A DNA stretch of 64,000 nt. It comes from Mortierella sp. BCC40632. Its lineage: Eukaryota; Mortierellomycota; Mortierellomycetes; Mortierellales; Mortierellaceae. Positions 22,250-34,200 of this stretch are shown here, piece after piece. The translations under genes were made by a program, and so were the position numbers. The notes beneath the pieces are model-generated. The model worked only from the letters and a program-made list of their open reading frames with translations, made no database searches and had not been told where the DNA came from. How positions within the stretch are numbered: the stretch's first letter is position 1; each line of letters opens with the position of its first letter. The stretch is from NCBI GenBank assembly GCA_011634665.1, contig WAEK01000005.1:2923001-2987000 (forward strand), in the 5' to 3' direction.

Positions 22250-25200
22250 ATGGAAGCAGGGACATCAAGGAGGCTTTCGGCGCAGGAGCGGATTACCCAG
22301 CTAGAAAATGTTCAGTCATTATATGATGCAGGACTCTTTCGGTCTGCATTGCTCATGGTAATGCCCAAGGAGTTTCTTCCTTTTCTTTTTTTTTGCTGAA
22401 AGCAACCACTTGTCCGACCTTTTTTTTTTTTTTTTTTTTTTATGGAGTTCGTTTGTTCAAATGCACCAGAAGGAAATCCTGACATGCAATGTCTCCATCA
22501 CGGCGTCCCTCTACCGATGGGTCATGACATAGGCGGGTATCCATATCTCAACAGTACGCAAGGATGAGCAATGGTTTCACTGCAGGGCACTCACTCACTA
22601 CGCCAGGTGCTTGTCACAACTCAAAGAACACCGACGGGCACTAGTAAGCAAATATTTTTATGTTGATACACAGGAGGCGCAGATGGGAATATCAAAAGTC
22701 AGCAGAGACTTGTATCTGACACTTTTTCTTGAAAAAAAAAATGGATCAAAATAGGAGCATTATAGAAAAGCTTCCTCACTGATGTCGTCGCCTTTGCCAC
22801 CAGAGTTATTGTCGGGAACAGTATCCTCCTTACACGACGAATCAACCAAAGCCCATGGAAAGACAGTAGAGTTGTCCATTGGAGCAGAACGGTTAGCAGA
22901 AGCTAGACTCGACAACAGAACACTTGCGATCGAAAAGCTGGCGCGTGACCAGACTCGGAAAGATCTAGGAAAGCTGACTTCACAGATGGAGATCATGACA
23001 CGTCAAGCCAAGGCAGCAGCCGCCGCAACACGAGCCTCTGCCCTAGGAAAACGCACGGACAGTAGTCTGACCAGCTCAAGTCCACAGTCCATCCCACCTG
23101 TGACACTCCAGTCTCACTCGCTTAAACACTCTTCATCGTCAACGGTGCGTAGTCAGGATGAGGATCCACCCAGGAAAAGGCGTGAGATCTTTGGCATTCG
23201 TAGCCCATCCCCAAACCATATCGCTGGAGAATCCATATCAGGAACGGCAACGAGCGGACCAAATTCGTCGACGACTAGTTTAGCGGCTCTGGATAGCCTC
23301 AAGCTACGAGTAGACTATGCACGCTCATGTATTGAATCTGAGGATTTTATGACTGCAGGAAAAGTGGTACGACTCGATCCCTCTTTATTTGAGAAGAAGA
23401 AGACGAAGAAAAAAAAAAGAATCGTGAGGCTGATCTTGAAACAAATGATTATGTTTAGCTAGGAGCGATACCGGAAGAGAAACGGACTTCACAGGTGTAT
23501 TTTATGCTCATCAAGCTTTACCAAAACAAGGTCTTTGTTGTCAGGTATAGGATCTTAGAGGCATATAGTAGTGCGCAGATAGCTAACGGAGCCATGCCTT
23601 GAGTGATCATTTACTAATCAAGTGGCCCCTACGGTCGGCTTTGTGATCAAACAGTAGTGAGAAGGCATGCTGGGAATGTATTTCAAGGTACGTGTATTTT
23701 TTCCAACAACTAGGAAACCATAGCATGATCCATGATTGAATCTCACTCGACTTTTCTAACCCCCTTGTCCCTTTGCTCCAAATGGTTCTCTCTGGAATAG
23801 ACTGCACCCTTTTGCAATCGAAGCATCCGTGCAAAGGCTCCGGCATTCGGTACCACTAGCATCAGTCTTAAATCTACTTCCATCCACATCATTGGAGAAG
23901 CACTGGATGAGGTCTTATTTACAAGGAATGGATAATATGATTCGGAAAAAGTTCTCAGGTAAACTCAAGAACGTTCTTTCTGGTCAAGGAGAGGGAGAGG
24001 GATTCGACCCCTCCCCCCCTTTATTTGTTTTGTTCAAAGAACAGTTGGAGATGCTAACAAGAGTCGATATTCATTAGCCGCGCTCTCAGAGTTTGAGACT
24101 CTTAATGAAAGATACCCAAGGAACATCGACATCAAATTACGGATAGCATGCTGTCTCCGGCTGATGGGAAAGTTTGCACGCGCCTGTTTGGTTTTCTCAG
24201 AGGTAAAAGACTTGAAAAAGAGCAGCAAAAAGGAGATGACAAAGCCGTGTCAGAACGGGCAAAGAGAGAGAAAGAAAGAAAGAAAAAGAAAGAAGTTCTA
24301 ATCTAGATTTTGTGGTTCTTGGGTCGATGGGAAACTTAGATCCGCAAGCTGGATAGTGGTGTAGTTGAAGACATGTATCACTATGGAGTAGCACTAAAGA
24401 ATCTATGGAAGACTTCTAATCTCAACCTGTATGTTGACAGCAAGTTGAAGGGAATCAATTCTTGCCTTAAGCGTAACGCGCGCGGATGAGCTAACTTATA
24501 TGCGGATTCCTTATTGTGATTTTATAGATTGGCAAGAGATCTGCTCCTCGTTAATGACAAGCACCCCGATGCTTGGTGCGTGCAAGCTCTGTTCTGGGAA
24601 ACCCAAGGAAACATGAAGACAGCTATGCATGCTATAACTAGGGTAATGATGAGTGGGTCTAAACATTTTGACTTGACGAATGGAGACTCTGGTAATGACC
24701 TTTCAACACAATAATCACTCATAGGCATTAGAACTTGATCCGAATCACTGCGGGGCTATGGGAATTTTTGGTATGTTGAACGATAAAAAGAACCCTCGCA
24801 CAGAATAGAAACATCTCTGTTACTGTTACTAATTTTCTTTGCATGGCATTTTTTTCTTTTTTGTTTTTTTTTTAAAATATATATATCTTGTAGGCCGATT
24901 TCAGATAGACACGATACCACTGATGGCACTAAAGTATCTTCGGACGGCGTATAACATGGAGCGAAATATTGATACGTGCACAGGTACAGACACGGACCAC
25001 GTAGATCTGCCTCTCTTTCCCACGATTTCTTTTCTTCAAGACGTAGTTTACTAACTTGCCAGCCTCTTGACCGTCTCTAGATCTTGTAGCGGCATACATC
25101 AAGCTCGATCGCAAAAAGGAGGCCCTTGGAATTGCAAAAGAGGCCAAAGCACTTATGCCAGACAATGCTCAGGCTGTTACCATATATGGTATCGCCGTTA

Positions 25201-25522
25201 GCTATAGCCCTGATCACGATATCAAAGATGTAAGCAAGATGCCTACTCAAGGGTTCTCTCATGGAAATGCACAACAATGGGGGAGTTTTTTTTTTAACAG
25301 GGTCAATATCCAATTTTTTCTACCATTTGAATTTCTAGGCTGAGGATGCGTACCGTGACGCATTGAGTATGAATCCCGTGTGCGAAGGAGCTGTATCTGG
25401 ATTGGTCTCGATCTACCAGAATCAGAGGCGTTTTAACGAAGCAATTGAAATGTATGTTGGACCGTGGAATGACGTAGAAAGTATGCCCGATAGTTTTCCT
25501 ACGAGTTTCAGGAGCCTAACCA

Positions 25523-25573
<51 letters not shown>

Positions 25574-26286
25574 TGATATTAGCTTGGATCGACAGCTGGA
25601 CTATCAACCCTCAGACGATCTCTTTACTAAAAAGGCCGAGATCTACAGAGCCCTTGAAGATTGGGAGAGTGCACATATGAGCTACCAGGATGCATTACTG
25701 TAGGTTTATGTCTTTGCCGCGGTATGGTCGCAACCTTGGGTTGACTTTTTACTCACCCTTTTGTTTCGAAACTTGACATAGGATAAATCCTGGCAACATG
25801 GCGGCTACCAATGGATTAAAGGAGGTGATGAAAGTCATTAATGGTGATGAGGATGACGATGAAGAAGAGGAAGAGGAAGAGGAAGTAGACGCAGAGGATA
25901 TTGGAGAAGATCAGTATGCAGAAGATATTGAAGATGCAGACCACAATCAAGGACTTCTTTTAGAAAGCCATGAAGAGGAGTTACTTGCAGCGGGGGAGTT
26001 TCATGAAGATGAAGGAGCTGAACAGTACCCACAAATCTACCAAGGGCATCACACTCCAAGGCGAGCCGTTTTTACTCCTCAATATGCGGGACGATCTTCT
26101 GCTCAGCACTATCTGAGTGGACAACACGAACGCCCTCGAAGTTCAACGCAACGGCAACAACAACAACAGACCGTGGCCTCGAGTCAGTCTAGACGGAATT
26201 TGCATCATCCCGCTGCTGGCCAGGAACATGCATACCGGGCACAGCATAACAACTATAATGATGGAGAACAGGGCTCAGAAGAGTAG
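22250..26286 (+). CDS. APC7: Anaphase-promoting complex subunit 7-like TPR protein
   Basis: Fifteen exons are inferred: 22250-22357, 22533-22643, 22755-23366, 23459-23544, 23655-23687, 23801-23958, 24045-24202, 24340-24428, 24528-24642, 24725-24770, 24894-24983, 25081-25229, 25339-25451, 25583-25699 and 25782-26286. Phases agree throughout and give about 829 residues. The product is a chain of tetratricopeptide repeats, with motifs such as EHRRALEHYRKA, LGAIPEEKRTSQVYFMLIKLY, LHPFAIEA, LARDLLLVNDKHPDAWC and ALELDPNHCGAM. The order and wording match APC7 of the anaphase-promoting complex, an E3 ubiquitin ligase controlling mitotic exit. An insert rich in Ser and basic residues (within exon 3) and an acidic then Gln/His-rich tail (after about residue 680) are lineage-specific. 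Exon 5 is only 33 bp. Exon 2 start is the least certain boundary. Cdc27-type TPR subunits are an alternative but fit less well. Confidence 0.8.
25526..25569. repeat. (CT)n microsatellite in APC7-like intron 13
   Basis: About 21 CT units lie a few bases before the 3' splice site of intron 13, where they extend the polypyrimidine tract. Confidence 0.9.
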
Positions 26287-26619
26287 ACGCAACTCCCTTC
26301 TCGCCTGACCTCTTACCTGTCGTATTGTTGCCTTGTAGATAGAGAGAATGAAACAAGAAACGAAAAAAAAGTAGCCCAATGTCCTGGAATAGAATTTCAC
26401 AATGAACCTTCACTTGGCTAGTTGGAAGAGATACGTTATCGAGAATACTCAAGGCACAAAAGCTGTCTCGCTGACCAAATGGCGGACATTTCTCTGCAGA
26501 CATAATCGCTTCTTGACATTTCTCCAAAGGAGCCTTCACATTGACTTTGCCACGATCTCGGCTATTCCCTGCTCATCTTGCACCTGCGCCCATCAATCAA
26601 CTCTTACTGTCGGACAGGA
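26287..26619. other. Intergenic spacer
   Basis: About 330 bp between the APC7-like gene and the next tetraspan gene on the same strand. No separate gene or repeat is seen; it should contain a terminator and a promoter. Confidence 0.45.
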
Positions 26620-27642
26620 ATGCTGCTGAGTTTCATTCGACGCATTCACCGCCTATGGTTCATCATCTTTGTCCTGGCGGTGATCAATAGCATCGCAGAC
26701 ATTGCCATGGGCATCACAACCTATTATCGCTTCAGTATCTTAATCTTGCTCGCTCCCCTTGCGGCAGACGTATGCACACTATCCTTGTTTGGCTATGGTC
26801 TCATGGTTCGACAAACAGGATACCTTCTCTCTACCTCGTCTCCTGATTCGCGTGTCTGGAGTCGAGTGATGCGGCATTTTGGAACCATTATCCTGGCATC
26901 TATGTGGGTCTTCAACGCAATAATCTATATCACAGCAGGGGACCTTCGATATTTTCTCGCAGGTGTCGCTGTCCTGAATGCAATCCTGATTCTAGTCGAG
27001 ATGATTGGAAGTCATCGATTGGCAGCAGAACAACGAAAAATGCTCCGAGCTGAAATTCAACTGGTGAAGGAACAAGAAATCAATAATGGAGAACAAGGAA
27101 GGCCTGCTGTTGAGGACAAGGAAAAGGTTATTGAGTATATACGACCAGAGGCTGTCGACCCTCAGATGATGGTCGAATTACTTCAACACTCGTTTGCGCG
27201 GCGCCAGGTTTTTCTTGACCAAAACAACATCTCAATGCATGTAAATCCAGAAATACCCCTGACCGTTGAAGGGCCAAGCCATTCGACCTCAGCCGACCCA
27301 GAGCAAAGTATGAAGATCGAAGAGGAGGAAGAAGTCAAGGAGGGAATAGAGTCGTCCTTCAAAATAGAAGTACCCGAGGACACCCCACTTGGAGTCGTGA
27401 GCATGACCTCAGAGTCCTGCAGCTCTAGCTCTGTGGAGCGCTCATCGCCACCGCCACCGCCACCGGCGCAGTACAGAGGTGCACTGCCCGAAAAGAATGA
27501 TCACTGCTCAGAGATGTCGTCTATCGCAAAATCCGAAACAGCATTATCATCAGTCGTGGTCATTGCGCCACATCCTCGATGCGAACAACAATACCAAAGC
27601 ATTTGTGCCGCCATCGTCGTTCCTCCACTACCACCAAATTGA
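26620..27642 (+). CDS. Tetraspan membrane protein with acidic Ser-rich tail
   Basis: Encodes 340 residues from the ATG at 26620; the frame is open 42 bp upstream but begins without ATG. Hydrophobic segments lie at about 8-32, 36-58, 79-100 and 105-127. The protein starts with a short basic segment before TM1 (MLLSFIRRIHR), and TM4 carries a Glu (LILVEMIGSH), as in the other tetraspan proteins of this window. It lacks the Cys pair before TM4. The tail (130-340) differs from its relatives: it starts with a charged, helical stretch and continues with acidic, Ser- and Pro-rich sequence. A distant member of the same family is inferred from topology and the TM4 Glu. Function unknown. Confidence 0.75.
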   Translation: MLLSFIRRIHRLWFIIFVLAVINSIADIAMGITTYYRFSILILLAPLAADVCTLSLFGYGLMVRQTGYLLSTSSPDSRVWSRVMRHFGTIILASMWVFNAIIYITAGDLRYFLAGVAVLNAILILVEMIGSHRLAAEQRKMLRAEIQLVKEQEINNGEQGRPAVEDKEKVIEYIRPEAVDPQMMVELLQHSFARRQVFLDQNNISMHVNPEIPLTVEGPSHSTSADPEQSMKIEEEEEVKEGIESSFKIEVPEDTPLGVVSMTSESCSSSSVERSSPPPPPPAQYRGALPEKNDHCSEMSSIAKSETALSSVVVIAPHPRCEQQYQSICAAIVVPPLPPN

Positions 27643-28608
27643 GAACGTTGGGAAAAAAAAAAAAAAAAAAAAAACGAACAAGTATCAAGGCCCAAGTAGA
27701 ATGCCTCCAATAATTACCTGGTATTTTTCTTTTTTTTTCTTTTCGCCCCTTTTTCTCATTCCTTCGCTTGCGGTGGGCGCAGAGCGGCGCGTGGCTTTCT
27801 TTTTAGCTCACCACGATGAAGAAGAAGAGGAAAAAAATGCTGGGTTGTTTTTTATTCAAACTTTGTAATACATACTGCGGACGCATGCAAGTTGCCACCG
27901 TTTTCACCAAATGTTAATGCAGGATGCTGCTGTTGTTGTTGTTGTTGTCCCTGTGAACGAGGAAGGTGAAGGGTAGGGGGGAGAGGTTTGTTCGACTATC
28001 AAAAGTTGAGGCGCAATTCAGCAATTATGTATCAGAGAAGTAAGAGTCCGAAACGACACAACAGCAATAACAACAAAAAACGAAATGCAACTGTTGGTGA
28101 AGAGGCAATGGCCCAATAACACAGAAGCACTGCCGCGCCGCACTTTTTTTTTTTCTCCCTTTGTTTTGTGCAATCCTGAGTATATGTTTGGTGGCAGCTG
28201 AGAGGGGCAGAGATGACTCTATTTGACTTTGGCTCAAAAAAAAAAAAATCAGACCCAGTTAGGTGCGCTTGTGAAGGGGAGATGGACACTGCCACAATCT
28301 TGCTCGTCTGTTTTGAGCCCAGGTTCAAACCACTTTAGAAAGAGAAAGAGAGTCCGTCAGCTCAAGGTTGACTTTGTGTAATCGCTTGTTAAGTTCTTTG
28401 CCCTGTGTTTTTTTCTTCTTCTTTTGTTTTCTTTTTCTCCCCTCTTTTCTTCCTTTCTCTCTTTTTCTCTTCCTTCTCTCTTTCTCTCCCACTCTCTCCT
28501 TCTCTTCCTTCCTCCCCTTCTTTCCTCCCTTCCTCTTCCTCTTCCCGAACGGCCATCCCATCAGATCGCATCCTCTTTTTGCATTCAACTGAACAGAAAC
28601 ACTATATC
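27643..28608. other. Intergenic region with C/T-rich leader
   Basis: About 970 bp without a supported gene. A runs lie at 27654-27674 and 28236-28247. The last 200 bp (28400-28555) is almost all C and T on the plus strand and is the likely leader of the next gene; long frames here are repeat artefacts. Confidence 0.5.
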
Positions 28609-29298
28609 ATGTCGGGACTTCAGGGAACACGATTCTTCCTGTGGCTATTGTCAACCATCTCGCTCGCATCCAGCATCTACATCGTCTCCAGATACCGTGT
28701 CCGGTTCACGGGCCAGCTCTGGACTATCTGGCTAGCACTCTTTCTCTCCATTTTTGGAACTATTATCTATGGCACGATCACCCGAAGCAAGGCCAGCCTC
28801 TCTTCAGTTGGTTGTCGGTCCGTCTCTCTCTTCATCTTTGCCGTGGCCTTTTGTATTGCGCCAAGTTACCGTCTGAGTCAGCTGGCAAGCTTTTATGGAC
28901 CCCAGATGATGCGGTACTGGGCTTGTGGTCTAGCACAGTGCACAATGTCCGTGACAGTCGACATTTGTGGGTTGCTGATCACGGTCTTTGGTCTGTTGGA
29001 GGTCTTCCTGACATATCGGTATGAGGGCAACAACTATCAAAAGCCTGGCGCAACCACGGCCGTGTTTATTGCACCTCAAGTGCCACAGCAGCAGTATATT
29101 CCTTTGCAGCCACAGACGCAGCAGCAACCAGTTGTTGCGGCATATCCATACCAACACCAGGGTTATGATCAGGCGCAGCCATTGCAGCAATCGCCCTACG
29201 CGTATCCAGCCCAGGTGCAGGCGCAGCCACAGCCACCGCCACAGGGTGGTGAAGCTGCATCTTATCAATCGCCTGCCGCATACTCAGGGCGATACTAG
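28609..29298 (+). CDS. Tetraspan membrane protein with Gln/Pro/Tyr tail
   Basis: Encodes 229 residues from the ATG at 28609; the longer upstream frame is the translated C/T-rich leader. Hydrophobic segments lie at about 10-28, 35-57, 63-83 and 105-130. The TM3-TM4 region carries two Cys (ACGLAQC), and TM4 ends in Glu (FGLLEVFLTYR). The tail (140-229) is rich in Gln, Pro, Ala and Tyr and resembles that of the protein at 281-1195. These shared features make it a paralogue of the other three. An AATAAA lies 48 bp after the stop. No enzymatic motif is visible. Confidence 0.8.
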   Translation: MSGLQGTRFFLWLLSTISLASSIYIVSRYRVRFTGQLWTIWLALFLSIFGTIIYGTITRSKASLSSVGCRSVSLFIFAVAFCIAPSYRLSQLASFYGPQMMRYWACGLAQCTMSVTVDICGLLITVFGLLEVFLTYRYEGNNYQKPGATTAVFIAPQVPQQQYIPLQPQTQQQPVVAAYPYQHQGYDQAQPLQQSPYAYPAQVQAQPQPPPQGGEAASYQSPAAYSGRY

Positions 29299-29345
29299 AT
29301 ATTTCCTTGCATTGGAGTAGTGTAGCATTTTTTTCTCTCGCTGGA

Positions 29346-29351
29346 AATAAA
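29346..29351 (+). terminator. Candidate polyadenylation signal (AATAAA)
   Basis: AATAAA lies 48 bp after the stop of the tetraspan gene at 28609-29298. Confidence 0.45.
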
Positions 29352-29733
29352 GAGTACTGGCGCCTTTTTTTTTTTTTTTGCTCTCTCAATTTTTTTTGGT
29401 GGCGTACCCCCAAACATGATTTTTGGAGAGAGAGTTCAATGGGACTGGTGGGGGCTGGCTCTCCCTCTCAGCGAGCAGCGTGGACGCACGTTGCTTCGCT
29501 GCATCGGTCATTCCCACACCCTCGGACCTGGCCTCTCTCTTTCTATTCTTTTTCGCTCTCGCTTTCTCTCTCTCTCTCTCTTTTTTTTGTTCCCGTCCGA
29601 CTCTCGCTAGCTCGCCCAGTCTCGCCTTTCGCGACCTTCCCGCCCCTGTCCCTGGTCCGGTTCACTCCTTGTCCTTTTTTTTTCTTTTCTTTTTCTTTTC
29701 TCTTTACTTGGTTGTCCTTTCCCGCTCCCTCTC

Positions 29734-29776
<43 letters not shown>

Positions 29777-30078
29777 CCTCTGCCACCAAAACCAAGGTCA
29801 TTTCCTTCCCGATCGCATTCGCCCATTCTTAAAGGCAGGATTGGAATGATGTTTTTCCTTGAGTCCCGACCCGATGCCCTCCCCCTGTTCCTCACACTTC
29901 CCACAATCCCTAAACTCATCTCTGGGGCCTTCATTGAGCTTCTCACCTTCCGCCATTTTATTCATCCATCTTTCTATCACTTTCTTTTTATTTATATAAA
30001 TATTTATATATTTTTTGGCTCCTTTCACCCAGACTTTGCCCATTCCTTCTTATCTAGTCTTGTAATAACTCTTGCAAC
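29352..30078. other. Intergenic region, pyrimidine-rich leader of the SPX gene
   Basis: About 730 bp rich in C and T on the plus strand, with a T run of about 40 nt at 29737-29776. It probably holds the promoter and leader of the PHO81-like gene. No gene is seen. Confidence 0.5.
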
Positions 30079-30112
30079 ATGAAGGTAACTTTGACAAAGA
30101 GAAAAGCGCATA

Positions 30113-30149
<37 letters not shown>

Positions 30150-31267
30150 TGCGTGTTCTCCTCAAGACTCTCGTTCACTTTCTCTCTGAATGTTGACCCC
30201 TTAGCCTCAACTTTTTCTTCTTCTTCTTCTTTCTTTCTTTCTTTCTTTCTCCTCTTGCTCTTCAAATAGTTCGGAAAGCAGATCCAGTTTCAACAGATCC
30301 CAGAATGGCAGAACCATTATATGAGCTACAAGGGTCTCAAAAAGATCATCAATTCGTTGATCCAGGAAAAGGCTCAAATCTCGGTGACGATTGCTGCAAC
30401 TCCACCTCCAGGAACAACCTCGACCACTGTCCTTGCTGAAGATGATTATTCCAAGTTTCTCCAGTCCCAGAAAGCCGAGTTTTTCTTCAAGCTGGAGCGT
30501 GAGCTGGAAAAGGTGATTAGAACTGGAAAACAAAACAAAACAAAACAAAACAAGAAACAGAAAAACAAAAAAAAAAAAAAAAATCGTCTGATCCTTGTCG
30601 AGGGGAGTGTTCAAGTAAAGGAGAGAGAGAGAGAAAAAAGAGAACAGAGTGGGCGGGGGAGAGGGGTCTCTCTTTTTCTCTCTCCTCTCTTTCTTTCTCT
30701 CTATCACAGGGCTCTTGTTGCGCAAGGACGATTTTTCTTTCTCTTGGTTGTTCGTGGAACTAATGCTCTTTTTTTGCTTCCCTGCATACTGATGATCGCC
30801 TTCCCCAGGTTAACTCGTTCTATCTGCAAAAGGAGACTGAGCTCAAGGTCCGGCTACGATCTCTTATTGACAAGGAAAAGATTATCCTCGCAAGACAGGG
30901 TCGTCCAAGCACCAATTCTTCCATCAACTCTCTCAAGGAAGCATATCGTCAGTTTGAACAGGATCTCAACAAGCTCCAGGTAAAATATACCCCACTTGTG
31001 TTCGATCGGTTGTGAGCGGGGGGGGGGCACTCTTTTTTTTTTTTGCTTGTACATGACGCTGCAGGCCCGTTTTTTTTTTTTTTTTCTTCCGTCAACCTTT
31101 TTTTTTTTATTGTTTTTTTCCCAATGCTATTTTTCGGATGCCTCTGTTTGAACGGGCTGCATTTATGCGCGCCACACTTCCACACCGCACACACACACCA
31201 CATACACACATTCACACACCAAACAGTTAAATATATCTTTCTACCCAGACAGATCTACTCACGCCTC

Positions 31268-31298
<31 letters not shown>

Positions 31299-34200
31299 CC
31301 CTTTTTTCTCCTAATGTCCTCCTTGACAGAAATTTGTCGAGACTAATGGCACGGGATTCCGCAAGATTTTGAAAAAGTGGGACAAGCGGTCAAAGTCCAG
31401 TACAAAGGAGCTGTACTTGTCCCGCCAGATCGATATCCAACCTTGTTTCAACCAGGATGCCATGGTCGAGCTGGCCGATAATGCCGCCACACATCTGTTG
31501 GCGCTTGAGAGTATCCAACAAGCTCGGCCAAGCTCCGTCCCCTCTAGTCCTATCACCACCCGGCCTTCTCCTCAGCTCCACTCTGGACCAGTCTCCCTCC
31601 CAGCACAGCAGATTATGGATGAAGTCGAGACAGAGCTCTTTAATGCACTCACCTCGAACCAGTCTACGGTCGTGCAGGAGCTCTTGGATCGCCGTCTTGC
31701 TCCCCCAACAGGTTCCCAGGGAACGACTCCAATGACACTCTCAAGCAACAATAGCAACAATGGCCAACTTGGACGAGAGAGTGCAAAAGAGATTGTTTCG
31801 CGTGTCTTTTGGAGATGTTGTTCTGAAACCAATGTCACGGATGGCGTTATCCAATTGCTGGTCAAGTCGGGTCTGATCGATTTCAAGTTTGTGGATGACA
31901 TTAGCGACCGCACGTGTTTGCATGAGGCAGCTATGGTTGGCCGATTGTCACTGCTCACGCTCGCAGTAGAGAATGGCGTCAGTCCAGAGTGCACGGACGT
32001 CTATGGACGGCGGCCATTGCATTATGTGTCCATGTATGGCTATGCAGACTGTGCAACGTACCTTCTTTCGATGAATGCTTCCATGACCGCGACCGACCAT
32101 GATGGATTCCGTCCGCTGATCTACTCGGTCATGAATGGCCATACAAAATGTGTCGAGATCTTTTTGAACAATCATGTTGAGATTGAGGCCACGCGAGAGG
32201 GAGATCCAATTCCGTTGAGCTTGGCATGTCATTTTGGTCATGAAGATATTGCCATGATGTTGATTAGTCGTGGAGCCAATGTCCGGGCTTGTAATGCCGA
32301 TGGACTTGAGCCATTGCACATCACCTGTCGAGAGGGACACACTCGGTTGACAAGAACCCTGACGACACGCGGTGCTCAATTGGATCAAGAAGACAAGTAC
32401 ATGTGTTGGACTCCCCTGTTTTATGCTGCCAGTGAGGGACATGTCGATTGTGTCAAGATTCTGCTTGAGGTTGGTTGCAATGTGAATGTGGTGGATGAGC
32501 ACGGAAAGACACCCATCTACTACGCAGCAAGCGAGGGTCATGCCGACTGTGTCGAACTCTTGGTCGAGGCAGGTGGCAAGGTTGAAGGAAAACAGTTGGG
32601 ATCGCCCGAAGATGTGGTTATGGAGACCCCGGCTCCTTTGACGACCAGCTCGATGCTCAACTCGACTATCGCCTCTGGAGAGACTGGAATGAGCTCTGTT
32701 GAACCAATGGATCCTCCGACGAATATGGATGACCTCGATATGGACCTGATCCCTTCCCTGGCGCTTCCTCCACCTATTATTCCCTTTAGGATCTATGGAC
32801 ACAACTATTTGGACAAAAAGTTCCAGATCAACATTACTTTGGGTCATCCCAGCTACAGCGGGCCACACTCTGAAAAGTCATCGGCACGTCAAGCGCCAGT
32901 GCATCTCTACGGAACTGCTCAGATTTCGTCATTGAAGCTGATCATTACCTCGAGACCCGATAATGGAATGATCCCTCACAATGTGATCCTGCCTTTGGCA
33001 GAAACGCGTCGCGTATATGGATTCCAAGTCGATTCGCTTGAGCACTTTACTGTTGACTTTGATATCTTTCCCACGTTTGGATCCAGACCCATTGGTCGTG
33101 CTGTCGCTCTGCCCAGCACTTTTACGAGCTCGACTGTCGGAAGAGGAGTCTTGCCTCTCTTTGATGCGCATCTCAAGACTGTGGGCGAGCTTGCTTTTGA
33201 ATACTCGGTGGTACGACCCTTCCAAGGGGTTCGACTTGAGGTGGGAGGACGTCTTGAAACGTATTGGAAGTCAACGAATAGTATTGACTCGACGACCTCG
33301 GCAGCCACGACGCCACATGTGGGGACACCTTCAGTCATGCCAGTGAGCACATCGACCTCTGGAGGAGCTTTGCCATATCCTGCCTCTCAATCGACTCTTT
33401 CTGGCAGTGTGATTCCATCGTTTATTACGGCGTCTTCGTTATCGGGCGAGTATATTCAACTTTCGGTTCAGATGACGAGGGATTTTGTACCGGTGGTTTA
33501 TGGAGATTGGAGATTGCCTGTCCAAGGATTTGATGTGGCGCTTTCGGATGTGACTTTTGGACAATTCAAAAAGTTCAAGGAGCGAATGCAGGAGGCCAGT
33601 AGTCCGAGCGAAGACATTGAAAAGGTTAATGCTCGACTTTCGAATACTTGGGGAAGTGGAGAGTGGAGGAGCCGAGTATATGAACGATGGATGAGTCTAG
33701 AACAGGTCCTTAAAGGTAAGCCAAACGACTTTTTTTCTTTGTCGTGGGCAAGGACTTTTTTTATTATTATTATTTTCTTTATTACTCACTGTCTCTTATT
33801 TCGCTATGCTTTTAGATTCTTCCTAAGCATATTGGTGTCAACCTTGAGCTCAAATACCCAACCATGTCTGAGAGGAACAATTACCGGTTGACCAATGCAA
33901 TCGAGTTTAACAAGTTTGTGGATACGATCCTGCAGACGGTCTATGACTCTTCTTCGGCTTCGCACCATCGTAGCTTTATGTTTTCGTCTTTTAACCCAGA
34001 CATTTGCTCGGCTTTGAATTGGAAACAGCCCAACTGTAAGTTTGAAAATCTCCCTCCGCCGCCACCAAAATGGATGACCATAATTTGCTCGTTCAAGGGC
34101 CCTAAGAAAAATTGTTACGGCTCTCATTCCTTATTTCTTTTACATTTTCCTTCCGATCATCTTAACTAGACGCCGTGTTCTTCTGTACCTATGCGGGATA

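Noticed and set aside
22441..22532. Open frame (QMHQKEILTCNV...) as an additional APC7-like exon
   Set aside because: It ends in a stop at 22530, and no donor leaves an intron of reasonable length before the well-supported exon; I kept the start at 22533.
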